Positions 9,481 through 17,574 of a DNA stretch of 64,000 nucleotides are shown piece after piece. A model generated the notes under the pieces. It was not told the DNA's origin. It did not search any database and saw only the letters and a program-made list of their open reading frames with translations. Location: contig NZ_JAAVJI010000009.1 of NCBI RefSeq assembly GCF_012033695.1, positions 1 to 64,000 on the forward strand, in the 5' to 3' direction. How positions within the stretch are numbered: the stretch's first letter is position 1; each line of letters opens with the position of its first letter. The stretch comes from Pseudomonas quercus. Lineage in GTDB: Bacteria > Pseudomonadota > Gammaproteobacteria > Pseudomonadales > Pseudomonadaceae. A program made the position numbers and the translations under genes.

Positions 9481-9515
9481 CTCGCGTAAACTGGCCCCCT
9501 TGAGTGGAGGCCACG

Positions 9516-10073
9516 ATGCAAGACGACGATTTTTCCCTGTTCCAGTCGGAAGTGAAGGGGGTGAAACCCCTTCGCAATGACCGAGCAGATATCGGCAAGC
9601 CCAAACCAGATCGCCAGCAGGTCCAGGCGTTGCGCCAGGCTGCCACCGTGCGCCATGACGTGAAGGTGGTGGATGGGCTGTCTGACCAGTTCGTGATCGA
9701 TGTTGGCCCTGAAGACCCCCTCAATTGGGCGCGGGATGGGGTGCAGGAAAGCCAGACACGCAAGCTCAAGTTGGGGCAGATCCCTTTTGAAGGCAGCCTG
9801 GACCTGCACGGCATGGCCGTGGAGAAGGCACGCGAAATCCTTTGGGAGTTTCTGGCCGAAGCTACGCGGCTGGAAATTCGCTGCGTACGTGTGACCCATG
9901 GCAAGGCCTCACGCCTGGACGGCAAGCGGCCGATGATCAAAAGCCACGTGAATACCTGGCTGCGCCAGCACCCCCAGGTGCTGGGTTTCACGTCCTGCCA
10001 GGCCAAGCATGGGGGCACTGGCGCGGTTTACGTGATGCTGCGCAGAACCATGCTGGAAGGGCGGGACGAATGA
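9516..10073 (+). CDS. Smr-domain (MutS2-type) DNA/RNA endonuclease-like protein
   Basis: A 185-residue stand-alone Smr protein. The C-terminal Smr domain shows the LDLHG motif near residue 95, the VTHGKAS loop (HGxG-type position) and GGTGAVYVMLRR at the end. The first 80 residues are a charged, probably flexible region. Stand-alone Smr proteins are proposed nickases or ribonucleases; the E. coli relative SmrB rescues collided ribosomes, but whether this is the functional equivalent is not visible. The start at 9516 with GGAGG upstream is preferred over the in-frame GTG at 9504. Confidence 0.88.
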   Translation: MQDDDFSLFQSEVKGVKPLRNDRADIGKPKPDRQQVQALRQAATVRHDVKVVDGLSDQFVIDVGPEDPLNWARDGVQESQTRKLKLGQIPFEGSLDLHGMAVEKAREILWEFLAEATRLEIRCVRVTHGKASRLDGKRPMIKSHVNTWLRQHPQVLGFTSCQAKHGGTGAVYVMLRRTMLEGRDE

Positions 10074-10163
10074 CCGCACGCCCCTGCCCTGCCTTGCACT
10101 TGCGACACGCCCTTGCGAGCCTTAACCTACGCGCTTGCTTAGAATCTTCTTACAGGTAAATCC

Positions 10164-10709
10164 ATGTCCCTGGAACAGCAATACAGCGCCATTCTTGGCC
10201 AGATCGGCGAGGACGTTTCCCGCGAAGGCCTGATCGACACGCCAAAGCGCGCTGCCAAAGCCATGAAGTACCTCTGCCGCGGTTACGAACAAACCCTGGA
10301 AGAGGTCATCAACGGTGCCCTGTTCAGTTCCGACGCCAGTGAAATCGTGCTGGTGAAAGACATCGAGCTGTATTCCCTGTGCGAACACCACATGCTGCCG
10401 TTCATTGGCAAGGCGCATGTGGCCTACCTTCCTAACGGCAAGGTGCTGGGCCTGTCCAAGGTGGCGCGGATCGTGGACATGTATGCACGTCGCCTTCAGA
10501 TCCAGGAAAACCTGAGCCGCCAGATTGCCGAAGCCGTGCTTCAGGTGACAGAGGCCTCAGGTGTTGCCGTGGTTATCGAGGCCAGGCACATGTGCATGAT
10601 GATGCGCGGTGTCGAAAAGCAGAACTCAAGCATGATCACATCTGTAATGCTGGGCCAGTTCCGAGACAACGCCGCTACCCGTAGCGAGTTCCTGAGCCTG
10701 ATCAAGTAA
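10164..10709 (+). CDS. folE: GTP cyclohydrolase I
   Basis: Makes 7,8-dihydroneopterin triphosphate from GTP, the first step of folate synthesis. The 181 residues are the normal size for the type I enzyme. The zinc ligands are in [10 protein letters not shown] and in the later [11 protein letters not shown]; the substrate-binding segment [17 protein letters not shown] is intact, as is the Q-N-S loop [10 protein letters not shown]. Pseudomonads often carry more than one folE copy, and which paralogue this is cannot be told from the window. Confidence 0.95.
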   Translation: MSLEQQYSAILGQIGEDVSREGLIDTPKRAAKAMKYLCRGYEQTLEEVINGALFSSDASEIVLVKDIELYSLCEHHMLPFIGKAHVAYLPNGKVLGLSKVARIVDMYARRLQIQENLSRQIAEAVLQVTEASGVAVVIEARHMCMMMRGVEKQNSSMITSVMLGQFRDNAATRSEFLSLIK

Positions 10710-10732
10710 GCCACCCAAGCCACAGAGGCTGT

Positions 10733-10765
10733 GCCATGCCCGGCCCCTGTGGGAACGGGCATGGC
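10733..10765. repeat. REP-type hairpin downstream of folE
   Basis: GCCATGCCCG (10733-10742) pairs perfectly with CGGGCATGGC (10756-10765) around a CCTGTGGGA-containing loop. The CCTGTGGGA core followed by a GC-rich inverted arm matches Pseudomonas REP elements. It lies just past folE and could protect the mRNA end or act as a terminator, though no T-run follows. Confidence 0.6.
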
Positions 10766-10887
10766 TGGGAAAAGTTTTGAGGCCACGGCAGGCCCGACTG
10801 TATCCCCCAATCCGCCTCCCGCTGTACGGCTTCAACCTTTCCCTGTGGCGGTAACCTGCGTGAACATCACGCAAGGATTCGCCCGCC

Positions 10888-12084
10888 ATGCCCAGTGCCG
10901 CCCCGCCCCGCCTTCGCCCTCTGGCGGACAGTTCAGCCTCCGCTATTGTCGCCGGTTTTATCGCAATGATGACCGGCTATACCAGCTCGCTCATCCTGAT
11001 GTACCAGGCCGGCCAGGCCGCTGGCCTGAGTGGGGGGCAGATTGCGTCGTGGATCTGGGCGCTGTCCATCGGCATGGCCCTGTGCAGCATCGGCCTGTCG
11101 TTGCGCTACCGCACACCGGTAACCGTGGCCTGGTCCACGCCAGGTGCGGCCTTGCTGGTCACCAGCCTGGGGGGTGTCAGTTACCCCGAAGCCATCGGCG
11201 CCTATATCACCTGTGCGCTGCTGGTGACCGTGTGCGGTATCACAGGTACGTTCGAGCGCCTGGTACGGCGACTGCCCGGCTCGCTGGCGGCCGCATTACT
11301 GGCCGGCATCCTGTTTCGAATTGGCAGCGAGATCTTCATTGCCGCCCAACACCAGACGCTGCTGGTGCTGGCCATGTTCTTCGGCTACTTGCTGTGCAAG
11401 CGTGCTTCCCCTCGGTATGCGGTGCTGTCAGCCCTGTTGATCGGTGTGGCCGTGGCCGGCAGCTTGGGCCTGCTGGATTTCAGTGGTGTACGCCTGCAAC
11501 TGGCAGTGCCCGTCTGGACGCCACCGGCGTTCTCGCTGGCGGCGACCATCAGCATTGCCATCCCGTTGTTTGTGGTGTGCATGACCTCGCAAAACATGCC
11601 AGGCATGGCAGTGCTGCGCGCTGATGGCTACCAGGTGCCCGCCTCACCGCTGGTGTCAGTGACCGGCTTCGCATCGCTGCTACTGGCGCCCTTCGGTTCC
11701 CACGGCATCAACCTGGCGGCTATCAGCGCGGCCATTTGCACAGGGCCACAGGCGCACGAAGACCCCACCAAGCGCTACACCGCCGCCGTATGGTGCGGCC
11801 TGTTTTACGGCGTAGCCGGAACCTTCGGGGCTACGTTGGCAGCACTGTTTGCCGCCTTCCCACGGGAACTGGTGCTGTCCATTGCCGCCTTGGCGCTGCT
11901 CGGTTCCATCATGAATGGGCTGACCCAGGCGATGGCGCAGCCCCAGGAGCGTGAGGCCGCACTGATCACGTTTATGGTGACGGCCTCAGGGATGACGCTG
12001 TTTTCGGTGGGGTCAGCGTTCTGGGGGATTGTGGCGGGGGTGCTGACGTTGCTCATACTCAATGCGAGGCGCCCAGCCCTCTGA
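10888..12084 (+). CDS. BenE-family (benzoate/H+ symporter type) transporter
   Basis: A 398-residue polytopic inner-membrane protein with about 11-12 hydrophobic segments. Family features include the early GFIAMMTGYTSSLILMYQAG, the WSTPGAALL and GSHGINLAAISAAICTG segments, and the C-terminal ALLGSIMNGLTQAMA. BenE proteins are proton-coupled importers of benzoate. No ben or cat catabolic genes lie nearby, so the substrate here may differ. The ATG is preceded by AAGGA. It is convergent with pyrF, with only 11 bases between. Confidence 0.85.
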   Translation: MPSAAPPRLRPLADSSASAIVAGFIAMMTGYTSSLILMYQAGQAAGLSGGQIASWIWALSIGMALCSIGLSLRYRTPVTVAWSTPGAALLVTSLGGVSYPEAIGAYITCALLVTVCGITGTFERLVRRLPGSLAAALLAGILFRIGSEIFIAAQHQTLLVLAMFFGYLLCKRASPRYAVLSALLIGVAVAGSLGLLDFSGVRLQLAVPVWTPPAFSLAATISIAIPLFVVCMTSQNMPGMAVLRADGYQVPASPLVSVTGFASLLLAPFGSHGINLAAISAAICTGPQAHEDPTKRYTAAVWCGLFYGVAGTFGATLAALFAAFPRELVLSIAALALLGSIMNGLTQAMAQPQEREAALITFMVTASGMTLFSVGSAFWGIVAGVLTLLILNARRPAL

Positions 12085-12095
12085 CCCGCTACTGA

Positions 12096-12797
12096 TTAGC
12101 CGTTCAATTGGGCCACAATCTGTTCCAGCGCTTGGGCAGGGTCGGCTGCCTGGCTGATGGGGCGACCAATTACCAGGTAATCGGACCCCGCCTCCAACGC
12201 CTGGCGCGGCGTCAGAATACGGCGCTGGTCGTCCTGGGCACTGCCCGCTGGGCGAATGCCTGGTGTCACCAAGTGCAGGCCTGGGTAACTGGCTTTGAGC
12301 GCCGGCGCCTCAAGGGCCGAGCACACCAACCCATCCATGCCTGCCTTCTGTGCCAGCCCAGCCAAACGGAGCACCTGCTCCTGTGGGTCCACATCCAGGC
12401 CAATACCGGCCAGGTCTTCGCGCTCCATGCTGGTGAGCACGGTTACCCCGATCAACAAGGGCTTTTGCCCGCTCTGCTGCTCCAGCACTTCACGGCAGGC
12501 ACTCATCATGCGCAGCCCACCGGAGCAGTGCACGTTGACCATCCACACGCCCATATCTGCCGCTGCCTTTACAGCCATGGCCGTGGTATTGGGAATGTCG
12601 TGGAATTTCAAGTCCAGGAACACTTCGAACCCTCGGGTATTCAGGGCTTCGACGATGCCCGAGGCACTGCTGGTAAACAGCTCTTTGCCTACCTTCACCC
12701 GGCACAGCGATGGGTCCAGGCGGTCTGCCAGCGCCAAGGCGGCTTCGCGAGTGGAAAAGTCCAGGGCGACGATGATGGGCGACTGGCAAGTGGGCAT
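12096..12797 (-). CDS. pyrF: Orotidine-5'-phosphate decarboxylase
   Basis: Last step of UMP synthesis, decarboxylating OMP. The TIM-barrel signature is complete: IVALDF at strand 1, the catalytic lysine-aspartate set in [19 protein letters not shown], and the phosphate-binding VTPGIRP and YLVIGRPI. The frame opens at 12866, but the ATG at 12797 puts the conserved I-V-A-L-D at the normal distance and gives 233 residues. It is divergent from the small DUF2897 gene. Confidence 0.95.
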   Translation of the reverse strand: MPTCQSPIIVALDFSTREAALALADRLDPSLCRVKVGKELFTSSASGIVEALNTRGFEVFLDLKFHDIPNTTAMAVKAAADMGVWMVNVHCSGGLRMMSACREVLEQQSGQKPLLIGVTVLTSMEREDLAGIGLDVDPQEQVLRLAGLAQKAGMDGLVCSALEAPALKASYPGLHLVTPGIRPAGSAQDDQRRILTPRQALEAGSDYLVIGRPISQAADPAQALEQIVAQLNG

Positions 12798-12947
12798 GTG
12801 AACTCTCGGCGGGTAACTGGAAAACGGCGCGCATTGTATCGAATTTAGCCTGTGGAAGCAGGCCATTTGGAAAGGTCACGTGCCTGCCGGTGGCTATACT
12901 GGAACCAACACGAAGCGGGCCCACTCGAAGCCGTAAAGGAGAACTGT

Positions 12948-13115
12948 ATGCCCTGGTACGCATGGTTGATTTTGTTGGTGGCGATCGGCTCTATCGTCGG
13001 TGGCTTGATGATGTTGCGCCAAAGTGCGCAGAAAGTGGACATGACCGAAGAGCAGCTCAAGCGTGTGCACGAGCGCAACGCCGAGATGGACGCCAAGGAC
13101 GCACGCGATCGCTAA
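12948..13115 (+). CDS. Small single-span membrane protein, DUF2897 type
   Basis: A 55-residue protein: one membrane helix (WYAWLILLVAIGSIVGGLMML, about 3-23) followed by a charged cytoplasmic tail (EEQLKRVHERNAEMDAKDARDR). The pattern and the ending match the DUF2897 family, which sits next to pyrF in pseudomonads. The start is set by AAAGGAG seven bases upstream; an upstream extension to 12852 would overlap the pyrF leader and lacks a ribosome-binding site. Function unknown. Confidence 0.8.
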   Translation: MPWYAWLILLVAIGSIVGGLMMLRQSAQKVDMTEEQLKRVHERNAEMDAKDARDR

Positions 13116-13178
13116 TGGCTGACGACTGGGGCGGGGTGATAGCATGTTGCCTAACATTTGATCACCTGGCGGCCCCTC

Positions 13179-13763
13179 TTGCGATACTCTCAGGACCACA
13201 AAGCCCAAACCTATCGGCGCATCGTTGATGAGGCCAGCCTGCGTTTTAGGCGCGATGGCATCGCTGCGACCGGCCTGCAGCCTTTGATGAAGGCACTGGG
13301 CCTGACCCATGGCGGCTTCTACGCGCATTTCGATTCGAAACAGGCACTGGTTGAGACAGTGCTGCGAGAAGCCACGTTAGAGATGGACAAGGTGGTAGCC
13401 CAGGCCGTGGCTTCACCTTCACCTCTCGATGCTCTGATCGATCATTACCTCAGCGCTGCTCACCGAGACCACCCCGAGCACGGCTGCCCCTTACCCACGC
13501 TTGCAGCGGAGATGGGCCAGCGCGGCGAAGCGAGCGAGCTGGTGGACGAAGCCATTGAGCATCGGCTTTCCCTTATTGCCCAAAGGCTTTCGGGCCATGA
13601 CGCCCAAGACCGCGCCGTAGCCCTGTGGTCAGGCATGGTCGGTGCACTGATACTGTCGCGTAGCATCAAGAACCCAGCGCTCTCCGACCGTGTACTTGAA
13701 GAGGCCAGGCGCGCGCTGAAGGCCAGTGTACGGGTGGCGGAAGGTTATCCCGAAAAAGCTTGA
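13179..13763 (+). CDS. TetR-family transcriptional regulator
   Basis: About 195 residues. The N-terminal helix-turn-helix is typical of TetR proteins: RRIVDEASLRFRRDGIAATG leads into LMKALGLTHGGFYAHFDSKQ, with the F/Y-x-H-F turn of the recognition helix. The C-terminal ligand domain carries HGCPLPTLAAE, seen in one subgroup of TetR proteins. The start codon is uncertain: 13179 (TTG) would give a protein beginning RYSQDHK, and 13158 (TTG) is also open; neither has a good ribosome-binding site. Target and ligand are unknown. The next gene is convergent. Confidence 0.85.
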   Translation: MRYSQDHKAQTYRRIVDEASLRFRRDGIAATGLQPLMKALGLTHGGFYAHFDSKQALVETVLREATLEMDKVVAQAVASPSPLDALIDHYLSAAHRDHPEHGCPLPTLAAEMGQRGEASELVDEAIEHRLSLIAQRLSGHDAQDRAVALWSGMVGALILSRSIKNPALSDRVLEEARRALKASVRVAEGYPEKA

Positions 13764-13770
13764 GCATAGG

Positions 13771-13891
13771 TGTGGACAACCTGGGGAGACCACGCTGCAA
13801 GCCCCGGAATACGCGGCCTGCAGCCGGGTGAGCAAATAATGACCAGTAGCAGGAGGTTGTGCACACTCCAAGGGGATGGCTATGTGGATAA
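13771..13891. promoter_or_regulatory. Two DnaA-box-like 9-mers in the TetR/FabF-like intergenic region
   Basis: TGTGGATAA at 13883-13891 is an exact DnaA box (TTATCCACA on the other strand). TGTGGACAA at 13771-13779 differs by one base. They lie in the 200-base convergent space between the TetR and FabF-like genes. Chance occurrence of single 9-mers is common, so only the pairing draws attention. Confidence 0.3.
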
Positions 13892-13963
13892 CCCTTGAAT
13901 AGCATGCTGCAGGCCGCGCCAGCCAAGGGCTACAGCTTATTGATCAAAAAACAGCCAGATTTT

Positions 13964-15235
13964 TCATGCCTGCCAACGGCGGAAAACGACACTCGCATTT
14001 ACCCCACCAAAACCGAACCCGTTAGACAACGCATAATCGGTCGCAAGGGACGCTGGGCTGTCAGGACCCGTAACGTTCAGCGTGCCAACGGCAGTGTCTG
14101 GCGAGCAGAAGTTGAGTGTGGGTGGCGCAACCTGTGCCTGCAGTGCCAGTATCGTGAAAATGGCTTCCAAACCACCCGCGGCGCCCAGCAAGTGACCGGT
14201 GGCTGACTTGGTAGCGGAGATCGCCAGGTGAGGTGCCCTGCCGAACACTGCCTTGATGGCCTCTAGCTCAGCACGGTCGCCTACCGGCGTCGAGGTAGCG
14301 TGAGCATTGATGTGGCCGACCTGCTCGGGTGCGATACCCGCCTGCGACAGCGCGAGGCTCATGGCCTGTTGCGCGCCTCGGCCATCCTCAGGGGCTGCCG
14401 TAAGGTGGTAGGCATCTGCAGACGTGCCATAGCCCACCAGCTCCGCTAATGGCGTTGCACCTCGGGCCTGCGCGTGTTCAAGGGTTTCAATCACCAGCAT
14501 CCCTGCACCCTCCCCCATCACAAAGCCATCCCGCGCCTGGTCGAACGGCCTCGATGCTTCGGCAGGCCGCTCATTAGGGGACACGGCCCTGGCTGCCGCA
14601 AAGCCTGCCAGGCTCACCCGGTCGATACAGGCCTCCGCGCCCCCACACAGTGCGATGTCGGCCTCTCCCGAACGCAGCAAGCGGGCTGCATCGCCAATGG
14701 CCTGCACGCCTGCCGCACAGGCGGTGACAGGCGCACCCAGCGGGCCACGAAAGCCATGGCGAATGGAGACGTTGCCGGCAGCAAGGTTCACCAGAAATGA
14801 GGGAATGGTAAAAGGTGACAAACGCTTGGGGCCACGCGAATCCGTGGTACGCACGGCGTCGGCGATCGTACCGAACCCCCCGATGCCAGAGCCTATGACT
14901 GTGGCTGTGCGCAGTTGCGCGTGAGGCTCAACGGGCGCCCACCCTGCCTGCTGCAAGGCTTCTTGTGCCGCGGAAATTGCATACAGGATAAAGGGCGCCA
15001 TTTTTTTCAGGTCCTTGCCGTCCACCACGGTAGCCGGGTCGAAACCAGCGATTGGGTCCTCGTTGATGCCGGGTACACGACCGGCAACCCGCACACCCAG
15101 CCCTTCGGCCATTGCTGCATCAAGCAGGCGTATGCCGGAGTGGCCCGACAGCAGGCGTGACCAGTTCATGGCTACGCCTACGCCCAATGGCGACACTGCA
15201 CCCATGCCGGTAACAACGATTCGGGGACTGCTCAT
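13964..15235 (-). CDS. FabF-like beta-ketoacyl-ACP synthase II
   Basis: Decarboxylating condensing enzyme of the thiolase fold that elongates acyl-ACP with malonyl-ACP. The Cys-His-His triad is visible: VTACAAGVQAIGDA (nucleophile), INAHATSTPVGD and SATKSATGHLLGAAG. The 423 residues are one domain, as expected for FabF. It stands alone, away from a fab operon, so it is probably an accessory paralogue serving a special fatty acid or secondary product. The start at 15235 is supported by GGAG upstream; 15271 is also open. A strong palindrome lies about 60 bases upstream. Confidence 0.88.
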   Translation of the reverse strand: MSSPRIVVTGMGAVSPLGVGVAMNWSRLLSGHSGIRLLDAAMAEGLGVRVAGRVPGINEDPIAGFDPATVVDGKDLKKMAPFILYAISAAQEALQQAGWAPVEPHAQLRTATVIGSGIGGFGTIADAVRTTDSRGPKRLSPFTIPSFLVNLAAGNVSIRHGFRGPLGAPVTACAAGVQAIGDAARLLRSGEADIALCGGAEACIDRVSLAGFAAARAVSPNERPAEASRPFDQARDGFVMGEGAGMLVIETLEHAQARGATPLAELVGYGTSADAYHLTAAPEDGRGAQQAMSLALSQAGIAPEQVGHINAHATSTPVGDRAELEAIKAVFGRAPHLAISATKSATGHLLGAAGGLEAIFTILALQAQVAPPTLNFCSPDTAVGTLNVTGPDSPASLATDYALSNGFGFGGVNASVVFRRWQA

Positions 15236-15293
15236 AGGGTGGCTCCGCACGCATTGAATGTTGGCTATCATTCAACGAGAGTGAGGGGCCGAC

Positions 15294-15319
15294 GTTTATA
15301 TGTCAATCGACATTTAAAC
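15294..15319. promoter_or_regulatory. 26-bp palindrome upstream of the FabF-like gene (operator candidate)
   Basis: GTTTATATGTC (15294-15304) and GACATTTAAAC (15309-15319) are inverted with one mismatch around AATC. It lies about 60-85 bases upstream of the FabF-like ATG, in the promoter zone. A second, shorter inverted repeat (TTGAATG/CATTCAA, 15254-15275) sits between it and the start. The symmetry suits a dimeric regulator such as a TetR protein; the identity of that regulator is not known. Confidence 0.5.
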
Positions 15320-15394
15320 AGGCTTGGCAGGTGGAGGCATGCGATGCAGGGGGCGTTTTGCCTGCGGCCGCACACCTCCAGCAAGGAGGACGGG

Positions 15395-15721
15395 CTATTT
15401 CACCGCCAGCCGATTGCGGTTGCGATCTACCAGTGCCTGGCCAATACCCTGCACTTCCAGCAACTCATCCACCGAGGCGAAGGGGCCATTGGCCTCTCTG
15501 AAGGCGACGATAGCGTTGGCCTTGGCGGCACCTATTCCTGCCAGTTCCTTTTGCAAGGTGGCAGCATCGGCTGTATTCAGGTTGACCATGGCGCCCGCCA
15601 TGGGGTTGGCCATACTGTCAGCCATGGCCGGTGCGGCAGGCGTGGGCGGCGCAGCATGGGCGGTGAGGGAGGAGAAAGCCAAAGCGGCCAGCAGAACGGA
15701 GGGCAAAAGGGTCTTGCGCAT
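15395..15721 (-). CDS. ComEA-family helix-hairpin-helix DNA-binding protein
   Basis: 108 residues: a signal peptide (RKTLLPSVLLAALAFSSLTAHA), a short Ala/Pro/Met-rich linker, then the HhH domain beginning VNLNTADAATLQKELAGIGAAKANAIVAFRE and ending with the second hairpin LLEVQGIGQALVDRNR. Such short exported proteins resemble the DNA-binding end of ComEA, which holds DNA in the periplasm during natural uptake. No other competence gene is near. AAGGAGC before the ATG at 15721 decides the start. Confidence 0.88.
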   Translation of the reverse strand: MRKTLLPSVLLAALAFSSLTAHAAPPTPAAPAMADSMANPMAGAMVNLNTADAATLQKELAGIGAAKANAIVAFREANGPFASVDELLEVQGIGQALVDRNRNRLAVK

Positions 15722-15741
15722 GGAGTGCTCCTTGACAGGTT

Positions 15742-15764
15742 GCACGGCCCCTCATGGGCCGTGC
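15742..15764. terminator. Strong hairpin between the lactonase and ComEA-like genes
   Basis: GCACGGCCC (15742-15750) and GGGCCGTGC (15756-15764) form a perfect 9-base stem with a 5-base loop. It lies downstream of the lactonase stop and just upstream of the ComEA-like start, both on the minus strand. No U-tract follows, so termination strength is uncertain. Confidence 0.45.
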
Positions 15765-15825
15765 GCCTACCTTAACGGAGCAGCAGATGAATACCAGTGT
15801 ATAGCTGTTACCTGAGTTTTCTGTG

Positions 15826-16881
15826 CTAGGCACGCACCTCGATCCACAGGGCACCCTGCCCCGAAACTGCTTGCCCAACCCGCTCCAGCGAACCGTCCTG
15901 GTGTATGCGGTAGCTACCCACTGTGTCACTCAGCTCACCACACGCCAATAGCCAGCGCCCATTGGGAGAAATAGCAATGTTGCGTGGCTGTTTTTCTTCG
16001 AGCTTATGGTTGTTGAGGTATTTCAGGGTACCGTCCCCCGCTACCTGAAACACGCTTACAGAACTGGTGGTGCGCTCTGTGGTGTACAACAGCGTGCCGT
16101 CTGGCACCAGCCGGATGTCGGCACACCAGATACGCGGGGTGGGGTCGTCGCTGAGGTTGTTGTTGCGGCTGTCTCGAACCAGGCCTTCGTGGAGGCCAAG
16201 GTGCTGGGGAATGCCGTTCTCCACGCCCTTTTGAGTCAGTGCGCCGCTTTGCGCATCAATGGCGAAGGTTGTGACAGTACCGCTCATTTCACCCAACACA
16301 AACATCACACTGCCGTCCTCAGAGAACACCATGTGCCGTGGCCCGGTATTGCCTGGAACGCTTACAAAACCTTCGCCGATGGGTTTCAGCTCGCCGGCCT
16401 GTGCATCTAGCCGGTATTGCAACACACGGTCCGCACCCAGCACGCAGGCGTACACAAAACGGTTGCTAGGGTCGGTGCGCACTGAGTGGGCGTGCAGGCC
16501 GCTGGGGTATTTACAGGCGGCTTCCTGTACCTGCAGCTCATCGTCGATGGCCTGAAGGGTCACCAGGTCTTCCCCATAGGACGCACCTAGCAGGAACCGG
16601 CCTTCGCGGTCAGTGGCCATGTAGGAAAACCCGGCGCCTGCCGGTGCCTCGGCCCGTGGCGTGAGGGTGCCTGTGGCCACATCCACGCTGAAACTCACCA
16701 CCTTGGGAGGCTGGCCGCGCAAAGCGCCATACAGGGTAGTGCCATCAGGCGACAACGCCAGCGCATTCACCTTCTCGCCTGCTGGCAGCTGCTCCACCAT
16801 ACGGAGCTCGCCGGTGTCGTCGTTGAGGTGGTAATGCGAAACCAACCCATCGTTGGGGCTGGAAATATAGGCATAGCTCAT
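15826..16881 (-). CDS. Lactonase-family seven-bladed beta-propeller protein
   Basis: 351 residues of the YbhE/lactonase family. The repeated blade pattern is seen as LALSPDGTTLYGAL, MATDREGRFLLGAS, RTDPSNRFVYACV, VFSEDGSVMFVLGE, RLVPDGTLLYTTER and AISPNGRWLLACG. In E. coli the relative is 6-phosphogluconolactonase, but pseudomonads usually have a separate SOL-type enzyme with zwf, so this paralogue may hydrolyse another lactone. No signal peptide. It stands alone on the minus strand. Confidence 0.85.
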   Translation of the reverse strand: MSYAYISSPNDGLVSHYHLNDDTGELRMVEQLPAGEKVNALALSPDGTTLYGALRGQPPKVVSFSVDVATGTLTPRAEAPAGAGFSYMATDREGRFLLGASYGEDLVTLQAIDDELQVQEAACKYPSGLHAHSVRTDPSNRFVYACVLGADRVLQYRLDAQAGELKPIGEGFVSVPGNTGPRHMVFSEDGSVMFVLGEMSGTVTTFAIDAQSGALTQKGVENGIPQHLGLHEGLVRDSRNNNLSDDPTPRIWCADIRLVPDGTLLYTTERTTSSVSVFQVAGDGTLKYLNNHKLEEKQPRNIAISPNGRWLLACGELSDTVGSYRIHQDGSLERVGQAVSGQGALWIEVRA

Positions 16882-17006
16882 GGAGGTCCCTCAAGAGGCA
16901 GTCAGGTCAGGCAGCCATCCTAGGGCGAGCACGCACCGTACTCAACCTCTGCCGCTGATCAGGGGTGGTTCAAAGGTGACGGTATTTCGGGCGCACTCAT
17001 TTGCTA

Positions 17007-17163
17007 GGCTGTGTACGAAATGTTCTGACGCGAAGGTCAGGCAAGGCGAAAACAGCTGAGGAAGCGGACTGGGCCCGCACTCGGGTTTACTGGTTGTAAA
17101 TGAGCATTCCGAAGCTGTTTTCAACACAGCATCACCGAGCGTCAGGACTTTTCGTACATAGCC
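17007..17163. mobile_element. 157-bp MITE-like element with 25-bp terminal inverted repeats
   Basis: The left end begins GGCTGTGTACGAAATG and the right end, read on the opposite strand, begins GGCTATGTACGAAAAG. Over the outer 25 bases, 22 match. Both ends are flanked directly by TA (17005-17006 and 17164-17165), consistent with a TA target duplication. Inside, both arms also share GAAAACAGCT. It contains no gene long enough to be a transposase; the 61-codon frame across it is not convincing. It is probably a non-autonomous derivative of a TA-targeting IS (IS5/IS427-like or IS630-like). The rest of the 16882-17260 gap shows nothing else I can name. Confidence 0.8.
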
Positions 17164-17260
17164 TAAGAGGTGTCTACAGTGAAAGAAAGCCAGGCACTAT
17201 TTTAGCGTGGGCACGGCGGCTGTGACGTGTGCATGCCCCCGCTGACAGAGGGAGAACCCC

Positions 17261-17524
17261 ATGAACAATGACATCTACCTGCTGATCGAACATGGCCGAG
17301 AGTATGGCGAGGCCTACGTATTAGGCTGGTTCGACAACGAAGCCACTGCCAGGGAAGCGGCACTGAAGATGGAGTGGGACGCCTACCGCGCAGAATTGAA
17401 GCGCCCCTCGGGCTGGCTTAACGAAAAGCCCGTGCCGCCAAGTGAGGCCGAGTACAAACGGTATTGGGTCAAGCCGTTGAGCAGGTTTGATTATGGGCCG
17501 GCAAGGCCAGAACTAGTGCATTGA
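17261..17524 (+). CDS. Small conserved-looking hypothetical protein
   Basis: 87 residues, soluble, acidic and rich in aromatic residues (YLLIEHGREYGEAYVLGWFDNEATAREAAL is its N-terminal half in outline). AGGGAGAA precedes the ATG. Base and codon use match the neighbours, so it is likely real. It has no signal, membrane helix or motif I recognise. It sits between the MITE and the wbpM remnant. Confidence 0.6.
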   Translation: MNNDIYLLIEHGREYGEAYVLGWFDNEATAREAALKMEWDAYRAELKRPSGWLNEKPVPPSEAEYKRYWVKPLSRFDYGPARPELVH

Positions 17525-17539
17525 TCGCTGCGTTTGGAA

Positions 17540-17565
17540 GACCGGCCACGTACTGTGCGCCGGTC
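17540..17565. terminator. Hairpin between convergent genes
   Basis: GACCGGC (17540-17546) and GCCGGTC (17559-17565) form a perfect 7-base stem with a 12-base loop between the hypothetical gene ending at 17524 and the wbpM remnant ending at 17575 on the other strand. No U-tract; a bidirectional terminator is only likely from position. Confidence 0.4.
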
Positions 17566-17574
17566 AGTTGACCT

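Noticed and set aside
16942..17127. 61-codon frame across the MITE
   Set aside because: It covers the terminal repeat and non-coding flank, and has no ribosome-binding site or match.
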